This document shows, piece by piece, positions 17,140 through 26,144 of a DNA stretch of 64,000 nucleotides (the stretch's first letter is position 1; the number at the start of each line of letters is the position of its first letter). Source of the DNA: Selenomonadales bacterium (GTDB lineage Bacteria > Bacillota > Negativicutes > Sporomusales > UBA7701). The stretch is taken from NCBI GenBank assembly GCA_029975165.1, contig JARKPR010000078.1, positions 1 to 64,000 of the forward strand, written 5' to 3'. The translations under genes and the position numbers were made by a program. The notes beneath the pieces are model-generated. The model had not been told where the DNA came from. It saw only the letters and a list, made by a program, of their open reading frames with translations, and searched no databases.

Positions 17140-17592
17140 TTAAGGAAGTTCAAACCAAGCAGCTAAAACTGCGTTTTTCTGGTTTTTGTCCCAATACGGA
17201 GGATGAGTTCCTAATTTGTTATCGCAGTACTCATATAGGTCTGTGCCTTTAGGCAGTCCTAGTTTTGAAGGGACATAACTTAACGAACTGTATGAATTTG
17301 TAGGAATATGCCTCTTATAACAAAGAAGGTGTAGAATCCCCAGCGGGAATTCTACATTGATTAACTGGTCCTTACTAGGGTCCAGCGTTAAGCGATAAAC
17401 TACTTTATTGGGATTAGTGCGGTTTAGAATAATATCGAAATTGGTTTCAAACCAGTTCATTAATTCACCGACATCCGCTGTTTCAAGGGTAACTAGTCGA
17501 CCTTTTTCCAAAAGCATGGGGGATTGTTTTGTTCCTTCAAGAACCGCAAATCTGAGTTGCCCAGTGAGAATATGAAAAGCCAATATACGCAT
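17140..17592 (-). CDS. Hypothetical protein with RNase-H/RuvC-like N-terminus, kinase partner
   Basis: 150 residues, starting at ATG 17592 after GAGGAG. The opening RILAFHILTGQLRFAVLEG reads like the first two strands of a RuvC/RNase-H fold (hydrophobic strand, small loop, second strand), as in DUF3010-like proteins. The Asp normally found in the first strand is replaced by His. A later stretch, IILNRTNPNKVVYRLTLD, is again strand-like, and the end is helical. It may be a recognition or effector subunit for the kinase 15 bases downstream. Family assignment is tentative. Confidence 0.55.
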   Translation of the reverse strand: MRILAFHILTGQLRFAVLEGTKQSPMLLEKGRLVTLETADVGELMNWFETNFDIILNRTNPNKVVYRLTLDPSKDQLINVEFPLGILHLLCYKRHIPTNSYSSLSYVPSKLGLPKGTDLYEYCDNKLGTHPPYWDKNQKNAVLAAWFELP

Positions 17593-17751
17593 CGCGTAAC
17601 TCCTCGCTACTATTTTCAACTACAATCTTCGATAATAGCTATCAAAATCCTGCCATTTTCTTGATATTATCACCATGACCGGTTACTGTTACCGGCAAAG
17701 GGAACGGCTCCCGTCCTGCTGCCAAGTGTTTAAATGTCTCATCTTTTTGAA

Positions 17752-17788
17752 AAAGCATAGGCGAGTCCGAAGGGCTCGCCTATGCTTT
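17752..17788. terminator. Bidirectional terminator-like hairpin
   Basis: A perfect 14-bp stem (AAAGCATAGGCGAG / CTCGCCTATGCTTT) with a 9-nt loop. Short A and T runs on the two sides suggest it could terminate in either direction. Confidence 0.65.
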
Positions 17789-18031
17789 CAGATTCTATAA
17801 AAGTAAAGGCCAGGTATTACTCTCGGCCCATTGACCTTTTTTGATGAGTATGGAATTAAATAACGACAATGGCCGTTTGGAATCATTAAATGTCCAAACG
17901 GCCATCTTCAGGTAATAGGTAGCACTAATAATGGGCTAGATTAGGTAACTTTCAAGTTGTTTGTCTACTTGGCCACCTAAATCCCCCCTTCAAAATGTAA
18001 ATTTTCGACCACTAGTTTGGACTCCTCTAAA

Positions 18032-18056
18032 AGAAAAACCGCGTGCCAACGCGGTT
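18032..18056 (-). terminator. Terminator of the GNAT-like/small acidic protein pair
   Basis: An 8-bp stem (AACCGCGT / ACGCGGTT) is followed on the minus strand by five T, 24 bases beyond the stop codon at 18080. Confidence 0.8.
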
Positions 18057-18079
18057 AATTAATTGTGTCCCAAAGCCAA

Positions 18080-18304
18080 TCATTTTTTCCAAGGTAACAT
18101 TTCTTTTTTAATTTCAAAATGTTTGAGTTGCTCTGTGGATAACTCTGAACATAATAAACCATGATTTGTGCAATACTCGTCAATTCTAGGCAAATCATAA
18201 GTAAAATCATCATTGAAGTTAGCTATTAAAATTCCGCTTTCAGGTTCTTCAATATCATCATACGGGTTATCGTCATTCAAATTCAAAGTTATCCCCCTTG
18301 CCAA
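18080..18304 (-). CDS. Small acidic protein paired with the GNAT-like gene, 74 aa
   Basis: Begins MARGITLNLNDDNPYDDIEEP, strongly acidic, then NFNDDFTYDLPRIDEYC and a basic KKEMLPWKK end. It overlaps the upstream gene by 16 bases, so the two are translationally linked. The pattern of a GNAT-like protein with a small acidic partner recalls toxin-antitoxin or immunity pairs, but no family was recognised and the roles are open. Confidence 0.6.
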   Translation of the reverse strand: MARGITLNLNDDNPYDDIEEPESGILIANFNDDFTYDLPRIDEYCTNHGLLCSELSTEQLKHFEIKKEMLPWKK

Positions 18305-18747
18305 GTAAAAGCTTCTAACAACTTTATTGGATTATTGAGTCGCATTTTGCGGCCAACTTTTGTTACACCAAGTTTCACGAAAAAACCTTCCGACTCTTCT
18401 TTGAAAATCCAAATAAGATTGCCACCGAGTTTTAAATCAAGACTTTTCTGGACGGCAAAAGCCATCAATGAGCAGCCAACATACTTATACTTCATAGGTC
18501 GCTTCGACTCTAAAAGCGCCACGTCTAAAGCTCCGCCAGTAATGGAATTAAACGCGATTAGTCCTTGATATGACGTATCTCCAGGAACGACAAGCCCATA
18601 AACTTCGTATTTCTGCGAGATACTAAGACGCCAAGGAAGCTCCCATTCTTTTAAAGCACCGATTTCCTCTGTTGATAAACATCGTATTTCCGCAGGTATC
18701 CTAATTTTTGTAACTACATCAATAACACTATACTTGCGATTCTCCAT
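18289..18747 (-). CDS. GNAT-like hypothetical protein, 152 aa
   Basis: Starts at ATG 18747 (MENRKYSVIDV) after AGGGAT; a longer frame reaches further upstream without a site. The central part (YGLVVPGDTSYQGLIAFNS, VALLESKRP, KYKYVGCSLMAFAVQKSLDL, GNLIWIFKEESEGFFVKLGV) follows the strand-helix order of GNAT acetyltransferases. It includes a loop-helix (YVGCSLMAFAVQKSL) at the place where acetyl-CoA binds. The usual Q/RxxGxG/A loop is weak. It is first in a two-gene operon with the acidic 74-residue protein. Confidence 0.65.
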   Translation of the reverse strand: MENRKYSVIDVVTKIRIPAEIRCLSTEEIGALKEWELPWRLSISQKYEVYGLVVPGDTSYQGLIAFNSITGGALDVALLESKRPMKYKYVGCSLMAFAVQKSLDLKLGGNLIWIFKEESEGFFVKLGVTKVGRKMRLNNPIKLLEAFTWQGG

Positions 18748-19135
18748 ATTAATCCCTGCTCTCATCATTATACTCGTGATTTATAATAACTCAAATTTGT
18801 GCTCAGGGTTTTGTGGCGAAACCAAACATAATACTATTATCGATATTCCCAAAATTCACATTTCAACATTGCCAAACAACCGGCGATAGCCGCCTAATGA
18901 CGCTCTTGGGCGAGCCCTTCCCCGCAAGTACCTTTGGCAGCAATATCCATTCTCAAATTTGAAGACCCAAATATAGAATATCCTCCTATATGTAAGGAGG
19001 TCGCTTAGGGTCAACGAGGCCCCGACCTGCGCCGGAGTAAGTTTCCGGCCCTCCGAATCTTGGCTCTAGAATTGACTTTAAGGGCAGCCGCTGTCAATAC
19101 AAATGATTTTTATGACTAGTTTTCTTGCTTACTCA
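18748..19135. other. Intergenic region between the GNAT-like pair and the tns operon
   Basis: 388 bp. The only structure I noticed is a short inverted repeat CCTCC...GGAGG near 18982-19000. No gene, terminator with T-run or promoter is obvious. Confidence 0.5.
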
Positions 19136-19432
19136 CTAACTGAACCTTGCAACTATCTTCGTCATTCTGGAGTCGTCAGGGTTGTATCCAGGCCGCCCCC
19201 GGGAGAATCGCTCCGCCATCATTGTCAAGTCCTTCATGTCGCCGACTCGGAATAACCGCCAGCCAAGGGAAGGATTTGAATTGCTATGGCCGGCTGTTTG
19301 GTACGCGCAGAGCACAAGGCTGTTCGCCCTGCTTAACCCCAGGCAAAAGGGTTCGACTGTGCGCAATCCGCCTCCGTAATGGAACTGTAACATGTGCCGC
19401 TCCTGGATTGCCGATTCGATTGTCTCGTTCAT
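19136..19432 (-). CDS. Small WYL-domain-like protein at the end of the tns operon
   Basis: 98 residues. The sequence fits the WYL fold consensus: an initial helix TIESAIQERHMLQFHY, then GGLRTVEPFCLGLSRANSLVLCAYQTAG and WRLFRVGDMKDLTM. It is the domain alone, without the usual HTH. The start follows AAAGGAGCTG, and the gene is 24 bases downstream of the second tniQ, so it is the last gene of the tnsABC-tniQ operon. WYL domains bind ligands or nucleic acid and regulate several defence systems. Here it might regulate or modulate transposition, which is inferred. Confidence 0.7.
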   Translation of the reverse strand: MNETIESAIQERHMLQFHYGGGLRTVEPFCLGLSRANSLVLCAYQTAGHSNSNPSLGWRLFRVGDMKDLTMMAERFSRGRPGYNPDDSRMTKIVARFS

Positions 19433-19456
19433 CTCCGACAGCTCCTTTCAATGCTC

Positions 19457-20464
19457 TCAGGCGATAGAGTTTATCAGGCTTTCCTTTACCATCGCGCCTT
19501 CCACTTGATGCGCGGGCAGTTGGAAAAGCAGCCAGTCGCAAGGGTAGCTACCTTCTATCATCTGCTTCAGAGAACCGAACATCCTTCCGATTACCAGGAG
19601 ATGCCTCATCGGGTCGTGGTCTTCACCCCTTAACACGGCCATCGGCCAATACGGCTGGCATTGCGTGAGTCTCACCGAATGCAGGAAGCTTTCTCCATAG
19701 TGCTGAGCCATCTCCTCGTGAGTCAAAGCGTCCCATCCTAACTCGAACAGCCTTGCACGATACACTTTCTTGAGCTTTCCCGGTTCGAAAGCAACCCTTG
19801 TCTCTAGCAGCATTTTCACGTCCTGGGCATAAACAAGCGCCGCTCCGAGGTGCCCGACGATGTCTTCGGAACGCCCCGGAGCGAATAACGGGTGCCCGTT
19901 CCGGCAAGCGGCCCGAAGCGGATGGTAGTGCTGCCCGCTAATCCCGATTTTATCCCCGCACTCTTCGCAAGATGACATCAGCTTCCTTTTGTGCTCCGAG
20001 CACACGCTGACGCCGGGAGCCATATGTACTCTGTGCCAGTATGGCTCGCCGTGCCTTTCCATGTCTTCGCGCACACAGTCTGGGCAATATCTTAGCTTGG
20101 CCAAGAACCTCGACGTGCTGGCGCATATGCTGTTCGTCCCGTACGTTCTGGTCACGGCCCCTCCGAACATGCTCCAGAACACCTTGTTCCGTCTCTTTGC
20201 CCCGAGAAATGCCGTGTAGAATGGGTAAAGCGTGTGCTTTTCAATCACCGAGTGAACGGACCTGTATTTCCCCATACCGGTCACATCGACGAGCAGTGAT
20301 ATCTTTTTCGGCAAATCCCTCACCACATGCATGAAAGGCTTATTGAACAAGTCCATGGAGGTCTGCCTCAGGGAATGGTTCCTCATGTGAACCTGATAGC
20401 GCGCTACAGCGCTGTAAAGCAGCTCGTCCTCGTGAATCTCCGGAAAGTACTTCAGGTCGCTCAA
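19457..20464 (-). CDS. tniQ: TniQ-family protein (second, short target selector)
   Basis: 335 residues. The TniQ N-terminus YFPEIHEDELLYSAVARYQVH is followed by a zinc-finger region with CPDCVREDMERHGEPYWHR, HMAPGVSVCSEH and SCEECG. It lacks the long C-terminal HTH region of the neighbouring TnsD-like protein, so it resembles the short TniQ proteins that work with other targeting modules. The start is TTG 20464, preceded by AAGAAGGGGGAAG, inside the 3' end of the upstream gene. Its N-terminus aligns well with that of the long paralogue, showing that this start is real. Confidence 0.92.
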   Translation of the reverse strand: MSDLKYFPEIHEDELLYSAVARYQVHMRNHSLRQTSMDLFNKPFMHVVRDLPKKISLLVDVTGMGKYRSVHSVIEKHTLYPFYTAFLGAKRRNKVFWSMFGGAVTRTYGTNSICASTSRFLAKLRYCPDCVREDMERHGEPYWHRVHMAPGVSVCSEHKRKLMSSCEECGDKIGISGQHYHPLRAACRNGHPLFAPGRSEDIVGHLGAALVYAQDVKMLLETRVAFEPGKLKKVYRARLFELGWDALTHEEMAQHYGESFLHSVRLTQCQPYWPMAVLRGEDHDPMRHLLVIGRMFGSLKQMIEGSYPCDWLLFQLPAHQVEGAMVKESLINSIA

Positions 20465-22358
20465 CCTTGCTTCCCCCTTCTTTCGAAATTGTCGCCAAGA
20501 CGTCGGTTATCGCTTGTTCGGTAGAAGGTCGCTTTCTCGACAAGCCGGCGGTCTTGCTCACACGGTATTTGGTCAACGGCGCCCCGGCCCGGACCAGTTC
20601 CTCGACGCTCCACAACACCTTCCTAAGTTCGAAATCCTCAATCGGCTCCGCCGCCTCTTTCAGCAATTCATTCGTGCGGGGCAACCGCGCCTCACCGACT
20701 ACGTGCGCGGAAGGTCCAAGGCCCGCAACGTCAAGCACTCTTCGCTTTGTAATCCTTTCCGGACGTCCTGACGTGCCGAGCAAACTTGACATTGCCTTGC
20801 CGACCTTCTGGCATAGGGTCTCGTCGCGGGCGTTCCAATCCACGGAGCCCTTTCTCGCCGCCGTTGTCTTACGCTTTACAACCTCGGGAAGGTGGCTTTC
20901 CATCCAAGGACGGTCGTTCCGCCATAGCCAGTTGTACGCCCCTCTGTCCTGCCTTCTCAGTTGGGTTCGTGTCAAGCTTTGGTCACTAGCCATCAGTGCC
21001 GTCAATACCGCCCTGTGTTTCTCGCGCTCCACCTCGGTGTCGCGGTCTCGGCCAGCGCCTTCGTCCCCGGCCTGAAGCGAGGCTACCTTCTTCAGGTGGT
21101 TGGAGACCGTGCTCCTGGCCACGCCAAGTGTCCTTGCGATGGCGCGTATGCTTTTGCCGTCTTGCCTTAACTTACTCAATGCTTCATTCCAGGCCGTTCC
21201 GTAGTTGAGCACCTTGCTCGCCTTGCAGCCCCCTGCCTCCGGCGAAGCCGCCCTGCGAGTGTATGTGAAACCACAGTCGCAGGTGAATTTGCCGGTGAGA
21301 GTGCCCCCAACGGTTTTTGACGCGAAGCTGTTAATCCTGTTCTCCCCGAAATGGCTGAGTGCTCTGTTGAAGCAGGGCCATGGCCCGGGGCCGAACGGCT
21401 CGTATCTGCAGTCCGAGTCCCTGACAAACTCTTGGAACGAGCCGAACAAGAACCTTATGACCAGTAGCGTCTTGACGGGACTGACAGCCTTGCGACAGTG
21501 GCGGAAGGCCCTGAACAACCAGTTGTCGCCTGAATTCAGGTCGAGTTCGGAGTCCAGATTAGCCAAAAGCTCCTGACCATAGTGGCTGATGAAACTTTCT
21601 CCCAGCCTGGACTGCCGGAGAGTCCCGGACAGGGTCACAAGCCCCAGCTTCTTGAGCCTTTCTTGAAACGCATGGTGCAGTGCATCCGGCTCGTAATGAG
21701 GATAGGTCGCTAGCACTTCCTGCGCGTCGAGGGCGTAACCGAGCATCGTTTTTTCGACGGAACCCTCTCCCAGTCCCAGCGCTCCCTCGCGGAGGGGGTG
21801 GCCGTTCGGACAGAATTCGGCGAGCGCCATGTATTCGTATTTGCCTGATTTGTACTCGTGCCCGCAGGACTGACACTTCGAAATCAGCTGGAGCCGGTGG
21901 GAAGGGCAGGCCAGGACGCCTGGCGCGCGGTGCAACCTGTGCCAGTAAGGCTCTCCGAAAGACCTGATATCTTCTTCGACGCATGCGGGACAATAATACA
22001 GGCCGTTCCCTTTTGAAGAGCCGTAGATTCCCAGGACGCTTCGCGGACTCCGTCCCCGGTTCCCGTTGGCCATCATGTCCATCGCTTCAAGCCTCGCGCC
22101 TTCGTGCGCGAACGCGCCGTAGAACGGCAAAAGGGTGTGCCGGAGGATGACGTCGCTTTCACTCATATTCCGGTCAAGCGGGGATTGCGCGAGAATATGG
22201 GAAATCCTGCTGGGGAGGTCAATCTCCGCATGGAAGTTTCTTCCCCCGGCCAGCTCCGCCAACGCCTGGGCGGAGCTGGACACCGTGTGCACTCTGTAGC
22301 GCGCTATGGCGCTGTAAAGCAGTTCATCTGGCAAAATGGACGGAAAGTACATACCCAT
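20340..22358 (-). CDS. tnsD: TnsD-like target-site selector (long TniQ protein)
   Basis: 672 residues. It has a TniQ domain (YFPSILPDELLYSAIARYRVH), a zinc finger (CPACVEEDIRSFGEPYWHR, CPSHRLQLISKCQSCG), a middle region, an HTH (KSIRAIARTLGVARSTVSNHL) near residues 400-425, and a C-terminal segment with RRQDRGAYNWLWRNDRPWM typical of TnsD. In Tn7 the protein binds a fixed chromosomal site and recruits TnsC. Here the likely site is in comEC. The last 41 residues overlap the next gene in another frame and look non-native; a single-base change in the five-G run (20473-20477) would end the protein at a TGA overlapping the next start. Confidence 0.92.
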   Translation of the reverse strand: MGMYFPSILPDELLYSAIARYRVHTVSSSAQALAELAGGRNFHAEIDLPSRISHILAQSPLDRNMSESDVILRHTLLPFYGAFAHEGARLEAMDMMANGNRGRSPRSVLGIYGSSKGNGLYYCPACVEEDIRSFGEPYWHRLHRAPGVLACPSHRLQLISKCQSCGHEYKSGKYEYMALAEFCPNGHPLREGALGLGEGSVEKTMLGYALDAQEVLATYPHYEPDALHHAFQERLKKLGLVTLSGTLRQSRLGESFISHYGQELLANLDSELDLNSGDNWLFRAFRHCRKAVSPVKTLLVIRFLFGSFQEFVRDSDCRYEPFGPGPWPCFNRALSHFGENRINSFASKTVGGTLTGKFTCDCGFTYTRRAASPEAGGCKASKVLNYGTAWNEALSKLRQDGKSIRAIARTLGVARSTVSNHLKKVASLQAGDEGAGRDRDTEVEREKHRAVLTALMASDQSLTRTQLRRQDRGAYNWLWRNDRPWMESHLPEVVKRKTTAARKGSVDWNARDETLCQKVGKAMSSLLGTSGRPERITKRRVLDVAGLGPSAHVVGEARLPRTNELLKEAAEPIEDFELRKVLWSVEELVRAGAPLTKYRVSKTAGLSRKRPSTEQAITDVLATISKEGGSKVERPEVLSGDSRGRAALQRCSALSGSHEEPFPEADLHGLVQ

Positions 22359-22389
22359 GTGCGCTCCTCATTGGCCGTCTCGTTTTGCC

Positions 22390-24012
22390 TCAAACCTCGG
22401 AATCCTCGATTATCCCCTTGTCTCTGAGCAGTTCGCTCACAAGCTCCCCGGACTTGGCTTGTTTGCCTACCAGTCTCAAGTCCCCGGCGTTGTACTTCGG
22501 CTCGACCCTTTTGCGCTTCGCCTTGCCCGCTTTCAATTCGCCGACCCGTGCGAACGCCTTGCGCATCAATGACGGAAGGTCGATACCATGCCCTTCCCTT
22601 ACGACTTCCTCCGCAGCCTTGACAGCCACCTCGTGTTCAATGCCTGCCCGAACGAGCCAGTCTAAGATTTTTCCCGTGTCGGCGGCGGCGGGGTCGAAAT
22701 CCGAGGTGCTTGTTATAACCGGCTTACGCGCCAAAGAATGGACCATCTCCCCCGTCCACTGAACGTACAGGTCTTCATATTTGGCCAACAGAAGGTTATC
22801 GCGATTCGTTAGGGCTTGTATCATCGGTTGTATAAGCCTTAGGCACTCTCCTGCTACCTCCCGTATGAACTCTGGCGTAATAGTCGGGACGCCCTGGAAT
22901 ATCGCCTTGTATTGGGCGAACATGTACAGCTTTACTGCGATGTCCGTGATTCCCCCAGATTCTTCGAAGAGCACTTTCTGGAACTCGGACGTGAGTTCGG
23001 CGGGCTCATCAAGCCATTGGTATTTCCACAGCGCTCTCGTGAAGAGCTCCCATTCGTCGTGGTAGCTAAGCTGGTCCCAAAACATGTCCCCTTGTCCTGT
23101 CGCGCGCCTCGCATTCCTAAACTGCTTCGTGACATGACGGATGGCTTTTACGGTCCCGATAGGAACTACCGGAACTCCCAGTGTGTTCACTAGGGAAACG
23201 AAGAAGTTTAGCATGTTGTCTGGTCCACCGCTTTTCGAATGGCTGAGATTCTGGATTTCGTCGATGACCAGGATGCCGAGCGCATGTATCCAGGCAAGAT
23301 GCCTTATTACCCCCACCATCTCGTCGATTGTCTTGCGCCCGCACCCGTATTTGTGCAAATAGCCTTTCTCTCTCTCCTTTCCCAAAGCGCTGTCGAAAGC
23401 GGCCAGGATGTCGAGGCAAAGCGCTCTCAGGGAACCATCATGAGGACAGTCGAGTTTCAGCCAGACGACCTGTTGGAAGTTTAAAGGCTTGTCGTTGTAG
23501 CGGGTATGGCTTATAACTTGAGGGTACGTTAGAAGTATCCGCTCCATCGCGGTCGATTTTCCGATGCCGCTGTAACCGAACAGGGCGAACCCCGTTGCGC
23601 AAGGTTGGCATCGGGCTGCTATGCTCATGCTCGCCGCATCTTCGTCTTCGCGCAGTTTCGCGTAAAATGCTGCTGACAAGGGGTTCCTGGCCTTGTATCC
23701 ACCCCTTATCGCCCTCGATACCGCCTGTTCGAGTAATATGTGCCTGCTCAAAGGAACAATTAGTTCCGTGAGTCGCTGGATGCAGTGCCCGCGAATTTCG
23801 GTTGGAAGCTCTCTCTCGGGGATGGTGAACGAAGGTAGCATTCTTATCTTTAAAATCGCCTCCTCTTCCCTCATAAAAGGAGGAAGCGCCTCAATCCAAG
23901 GGTTTCCGGCGTAGTCGGAAATTTCGACCTGCCTGTATTGCGCCAAACACCTTGTCCCCGTGAGAATCCTCCCTTTGGCTGCCCAATCCTGGGAAATCGC
24001 GGTGTTGTTCAT
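22390..24012 (-). CDS. tnsC: TnsC-like AAA+ ATPase, transposition regulator
   Basis: 540 residues. Walker A is GYSGIGKST (146-154) and Walker B is ILVIDEIQ in the mid-240s, followed by sensor-like KAIRHVTKQFRNARRATGQG. As in Tn7 TnsC, it should assemble on target DNA marked by a TniQ protein and activate TnsA/TnsB. It lies 17 bases downstream of tnsB and 31 bases upstream of the TnsD-like gene in the same operon. Confidence 0.94.
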   Translation of the reverse strand: MNNTAISQDWAAKGRILTGTRCLAQYRQVEISDYAGNPWIEALPPFMREEEAILKIRMLPSFTIPERELPTEIRGHCIQRLTELIVPLSRHILLEQAVSRAIRGGYKARNPLSAAFYAKLREDEDAASMSIAARCQPCATGFALFGYSGIGKSTAMERILLTYPQVISHTRYNDKPLNFQQVVWLKLDCPHDGSLRALCLDILAAFDSALGKEREKGYLHKYGCGRKTIDEMVGVIRHLAWIHALGILVIDEIQNLSHSKSGGPDNMLNFFVSLVNTLGVPVVPIGTVKAIRHVTKQFRNARRATGQGDMFWDQLSYHDEWELFTRALWKYQWLDEPAELTSEFQKVLFEESGGITDIAVKLYMFAQYKAIFQGVPTITPEFIREVAGECLRLIQPMIQALTNRDNLLLAKYEDLYVQWTGEMVHSLARKPVITSTSDFDPAAADTGKILDWLVRAGIEHEVAVKAAEEVVREGHGIDLPSLMRKAFARVGELKAGKAKRKRVEPKYNAGDLRLVGKQAKSGELVSELLRDKGIIEDSEV

Positions 24013-24029
24013 CCTTGTCCCTCCTTTTT

Positions 24030-26144
24030 CTAAGCCAATGCGTTCTGAAGCATCTCTCGGCGTTGTTGTTCCTTATGCGTTGATTGGACCTGATGTGTTT
24101 CGGGAAATTCCTTGGATGGCTGCTTGTCCTGCTTACTTACCCATGCCTCTTTCGCTCGCAGTGCCTGATTTTCCACCGCGCGGTTGGCCCGCATGTTCGC
24201 AAATCTTGCGGAGGAGCTCATCGGGTTCTTGCGAAGCGCTTCCTCCGTCAATTTTTCCGCTTCTTTTCTGATTTGTTTGATATGAGCTTGGTATTCCACG
24301 TCTCCGGGGATGTTGATGTCCTCTTCGGCTATTCTTGTTTCGATGGCTTTCCTGTGAAGATAAAGCTTCCGCTCGTTTTCACCAAGCCCTCGCAATGCTT
24401 GGTCTCTTTCCGAAAGCCGGCATTCGATGAATTTCTTTCTCTTTGGCTCCCAAAGCTGAACCGTGCTCAAGTCCCTCGGGTCGTAGGAAATCCTGAACTT
24501 GTGCCCTCTCAATCCGTCGTACCATCCTTCGTTCATGGCGGTGTCGCACACGTAATCCGCTCTCATGAAGAGAATACCGTGCCTGGTGACTTTGCCAAGG
24601 GCGTGGGGCAAGAGGTTGAACTTGACGAAGTCGTCGTCTAGGGTTCTCAACGCGCCTCGCTTTTCCTTAATTCCCCATTTCCACAGTTCTCTGGGAATCG
24701 GGTCTACTCCGGCCTTGGCAGTTTGCTCGTCAAACTTGTAATGCCCCATGTGTCGCCCGTTATGATTCAGAATGCTACGAATCATTATCTTGTACATATC
24801 CTCCATAGTGAGGCGTGCTTTTTTCTTCTGGAGGTCCTTTGTTGCATTCGCCTTGCTGATTTCTGGACACGACCACGGCAGTCGGGCCCCTTCAAATTTC
24901 TTGAAATGGGATTCAACCACAGCCTTCATGTCTCCCCTGTAAGAAGCCGTGTTTTCCACTTGAACCCCCAATGCCGTTATCAGGTTGGTGACGGCGCTGT
25001 CGCTGGCAAATTCGCCCCTGTCGGCGATTATGCGTCCGGGCAAACCCTTCGCTGGCCATTGCCAAGGCTGGATATTTATCCCGAAACGTTTGCAAAATTC
25101 AACTTTGTCCATGTACGCGTTGTACAGTGCCTGCATCGCTCCAATCCAGCTTGGCCCCTCCAGCCCGATGTATAGGCCAGCGGGCATCCTAGAGTAAACG
25201 TCAACCACGAGGTAAATCACGCCCTGACCAATAACGAGAGAACGGTCATGGCTTGACACTAGATACTCCTTTGTAATCGTGGCGTCCACTTGGTAGCAAT
25301 CGCCCGGGCCCATCGTGTCCTCAATGGTTGAGCCAAGGACCGGCCGTTCCTTCAGCTTGTATTCACGCTCGCCGATAGTCCGGATTTTGTCCTGTACTGG
25401 GTCCATCTTCTTTTTGTACCAATACTTGAACTGCGCCAGAGAAGGACATTGGTGGGCCGGAAACAGGTTAGGCACCATCACGCCGTCCCGCTCTTCGTAA
25501 CCGGACGAGAAATATCTTCCAAGCATTTCGTCGTAGGCAGCCTTGAAGGCTTTCGCTCCTTCTCCTCTATAGAAAAGAGCCAAGCCGTTCGCAAAGATTC
25601 GCTCGATATCTTCCGTCACGATGATGCCCTTGGCGTCTGGATTTTTTTCTGTCCTGCCGTTCGGTCTGCCAAGCTTGTTTTTCACCTTGCGCGCCGCCTT
25701 GTCCCGCCCCCGAAAGTTCGGAAGCAACGCGTTGGGATTCATGCCGCCTTGCCAGAATTGACGGAGATACTTGTTGGCCGTAGGCTTCGTTATTTTGAAT
25801 CTTTTCATTGCCTCCAGCACCAATGGGCCGCGCTTTCTCGGGTCGAAGATATCCTCGTTCCGAGTGAGGTATTCTACGACTCTCATCGCCTGTTCGCGCC
25901 TATCCTTGCTCTTCTCGCCAATCTCTTCCTCGGACACCTTCATGAAGTCGAACACCATTTCCTTGACGAGGGCCTGCCCGTTTAAAACGTCTTCTTCGAG
26001 GTCAGCCGTTAATTTGGCTACGGGGAAACCCTTCTTGGAGAGCATGTCTATGACCACCGAGTGTTTCTTGCCGAGTTTCAAGACCCTCATTAACTTTGGT
26101 GTTTTTTCGCCAGGCCACTCAAGCACGCTGTTTATGCTAAGCAT
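24030..26144 (-). CDS. tnsB: TnsB-like DDE transposase
   Basis: 704 residues of the Mu/TnsB/retroviral-integrase fold. Catalytic residues are visible as Asp near 286 (CYQVDATI), Asp near 373 (IIADRGEF) and Glu near 410 (VVESHFKKFEG). The C-terminal Mu-type beta-barrel follows, with helices for end binding in the N-terminal third. It cuts 3' ends and joins them to target, producing the 5-bp duplication seen at the element ends. It overlaps tnsA by 8 bases. Confidence 0.95.
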   Translation of the reverse strand: MLSINSVLEWPGEKTPKLMRVLKLGKKHSVVIDMLSKKGFPVAKLTADLEEDVLNGQALVKEMVFDFMKVSEEEIGEKSKDRREQAMRVVEYLTRNEDIFDPRKRGPLVLEAMKRFKITKPTANKYLRQFWQGGMNPNALLPNFRGRDKAARKVKNKLGRPNGRTEKNPDAKGIIVTEDIERIFANGLALFYRGEGAKAFKAAYDEMLGRYFSSGYEERDGVMVPNLFPAHQCPSLAQFKYWYKKKMDPVQDKIRTIGEREYKLKERPVLGSTIEDTMGPGDCYQVDATITKEYLVSSHDRSLVIGQGVIYLVVDVYSRMPAGLYIGLEGPSWIGAMQALYNAYMDKVEFCKRFGINIQPWQWPAKGLPGRIIADRGEFASDSAVTNLITALGVQVENTASYRGDMKAVVESHFKKFEGARLPWSCPEISKANATKDLQKKKARLTMEDMYKIMIRSILNHNGRHMGHYKFDEQTAKAGVDPIPRELWKWGIKEKRGALRTLDDDFVKFNLLPHALGKVTRHGILFMRADYVCDTAMNEGWYDGLRGHKFRISYDPRDLSTVQLWEPKRKKFIECRLSERDQALRGLGENERKLYLHRKAIETRIAEEDINIPGDVEYQAHIKQIRKEAEKLTEEALRKNPMSSSARFANMRANRAVENQALRAKEAWVSKQDKQPSKEFPETHQVQSTHKEQQRREMLQNALA

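Larger units (their letters stand above)
17593..18079. other. Intergenic region with several inverted repeats
   Basis: 487 bp without a convincing gene. It holds a terminator-like hairpin at 17752-17788, a 13-bp inverted repeat at 17869-17905 (ATGGCCGTTTGGA and complement, 11-nt loop), and the terminator at 18032-18056. The promoter of the kinase operon should lie near its left edge. Confidence 0.6.
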
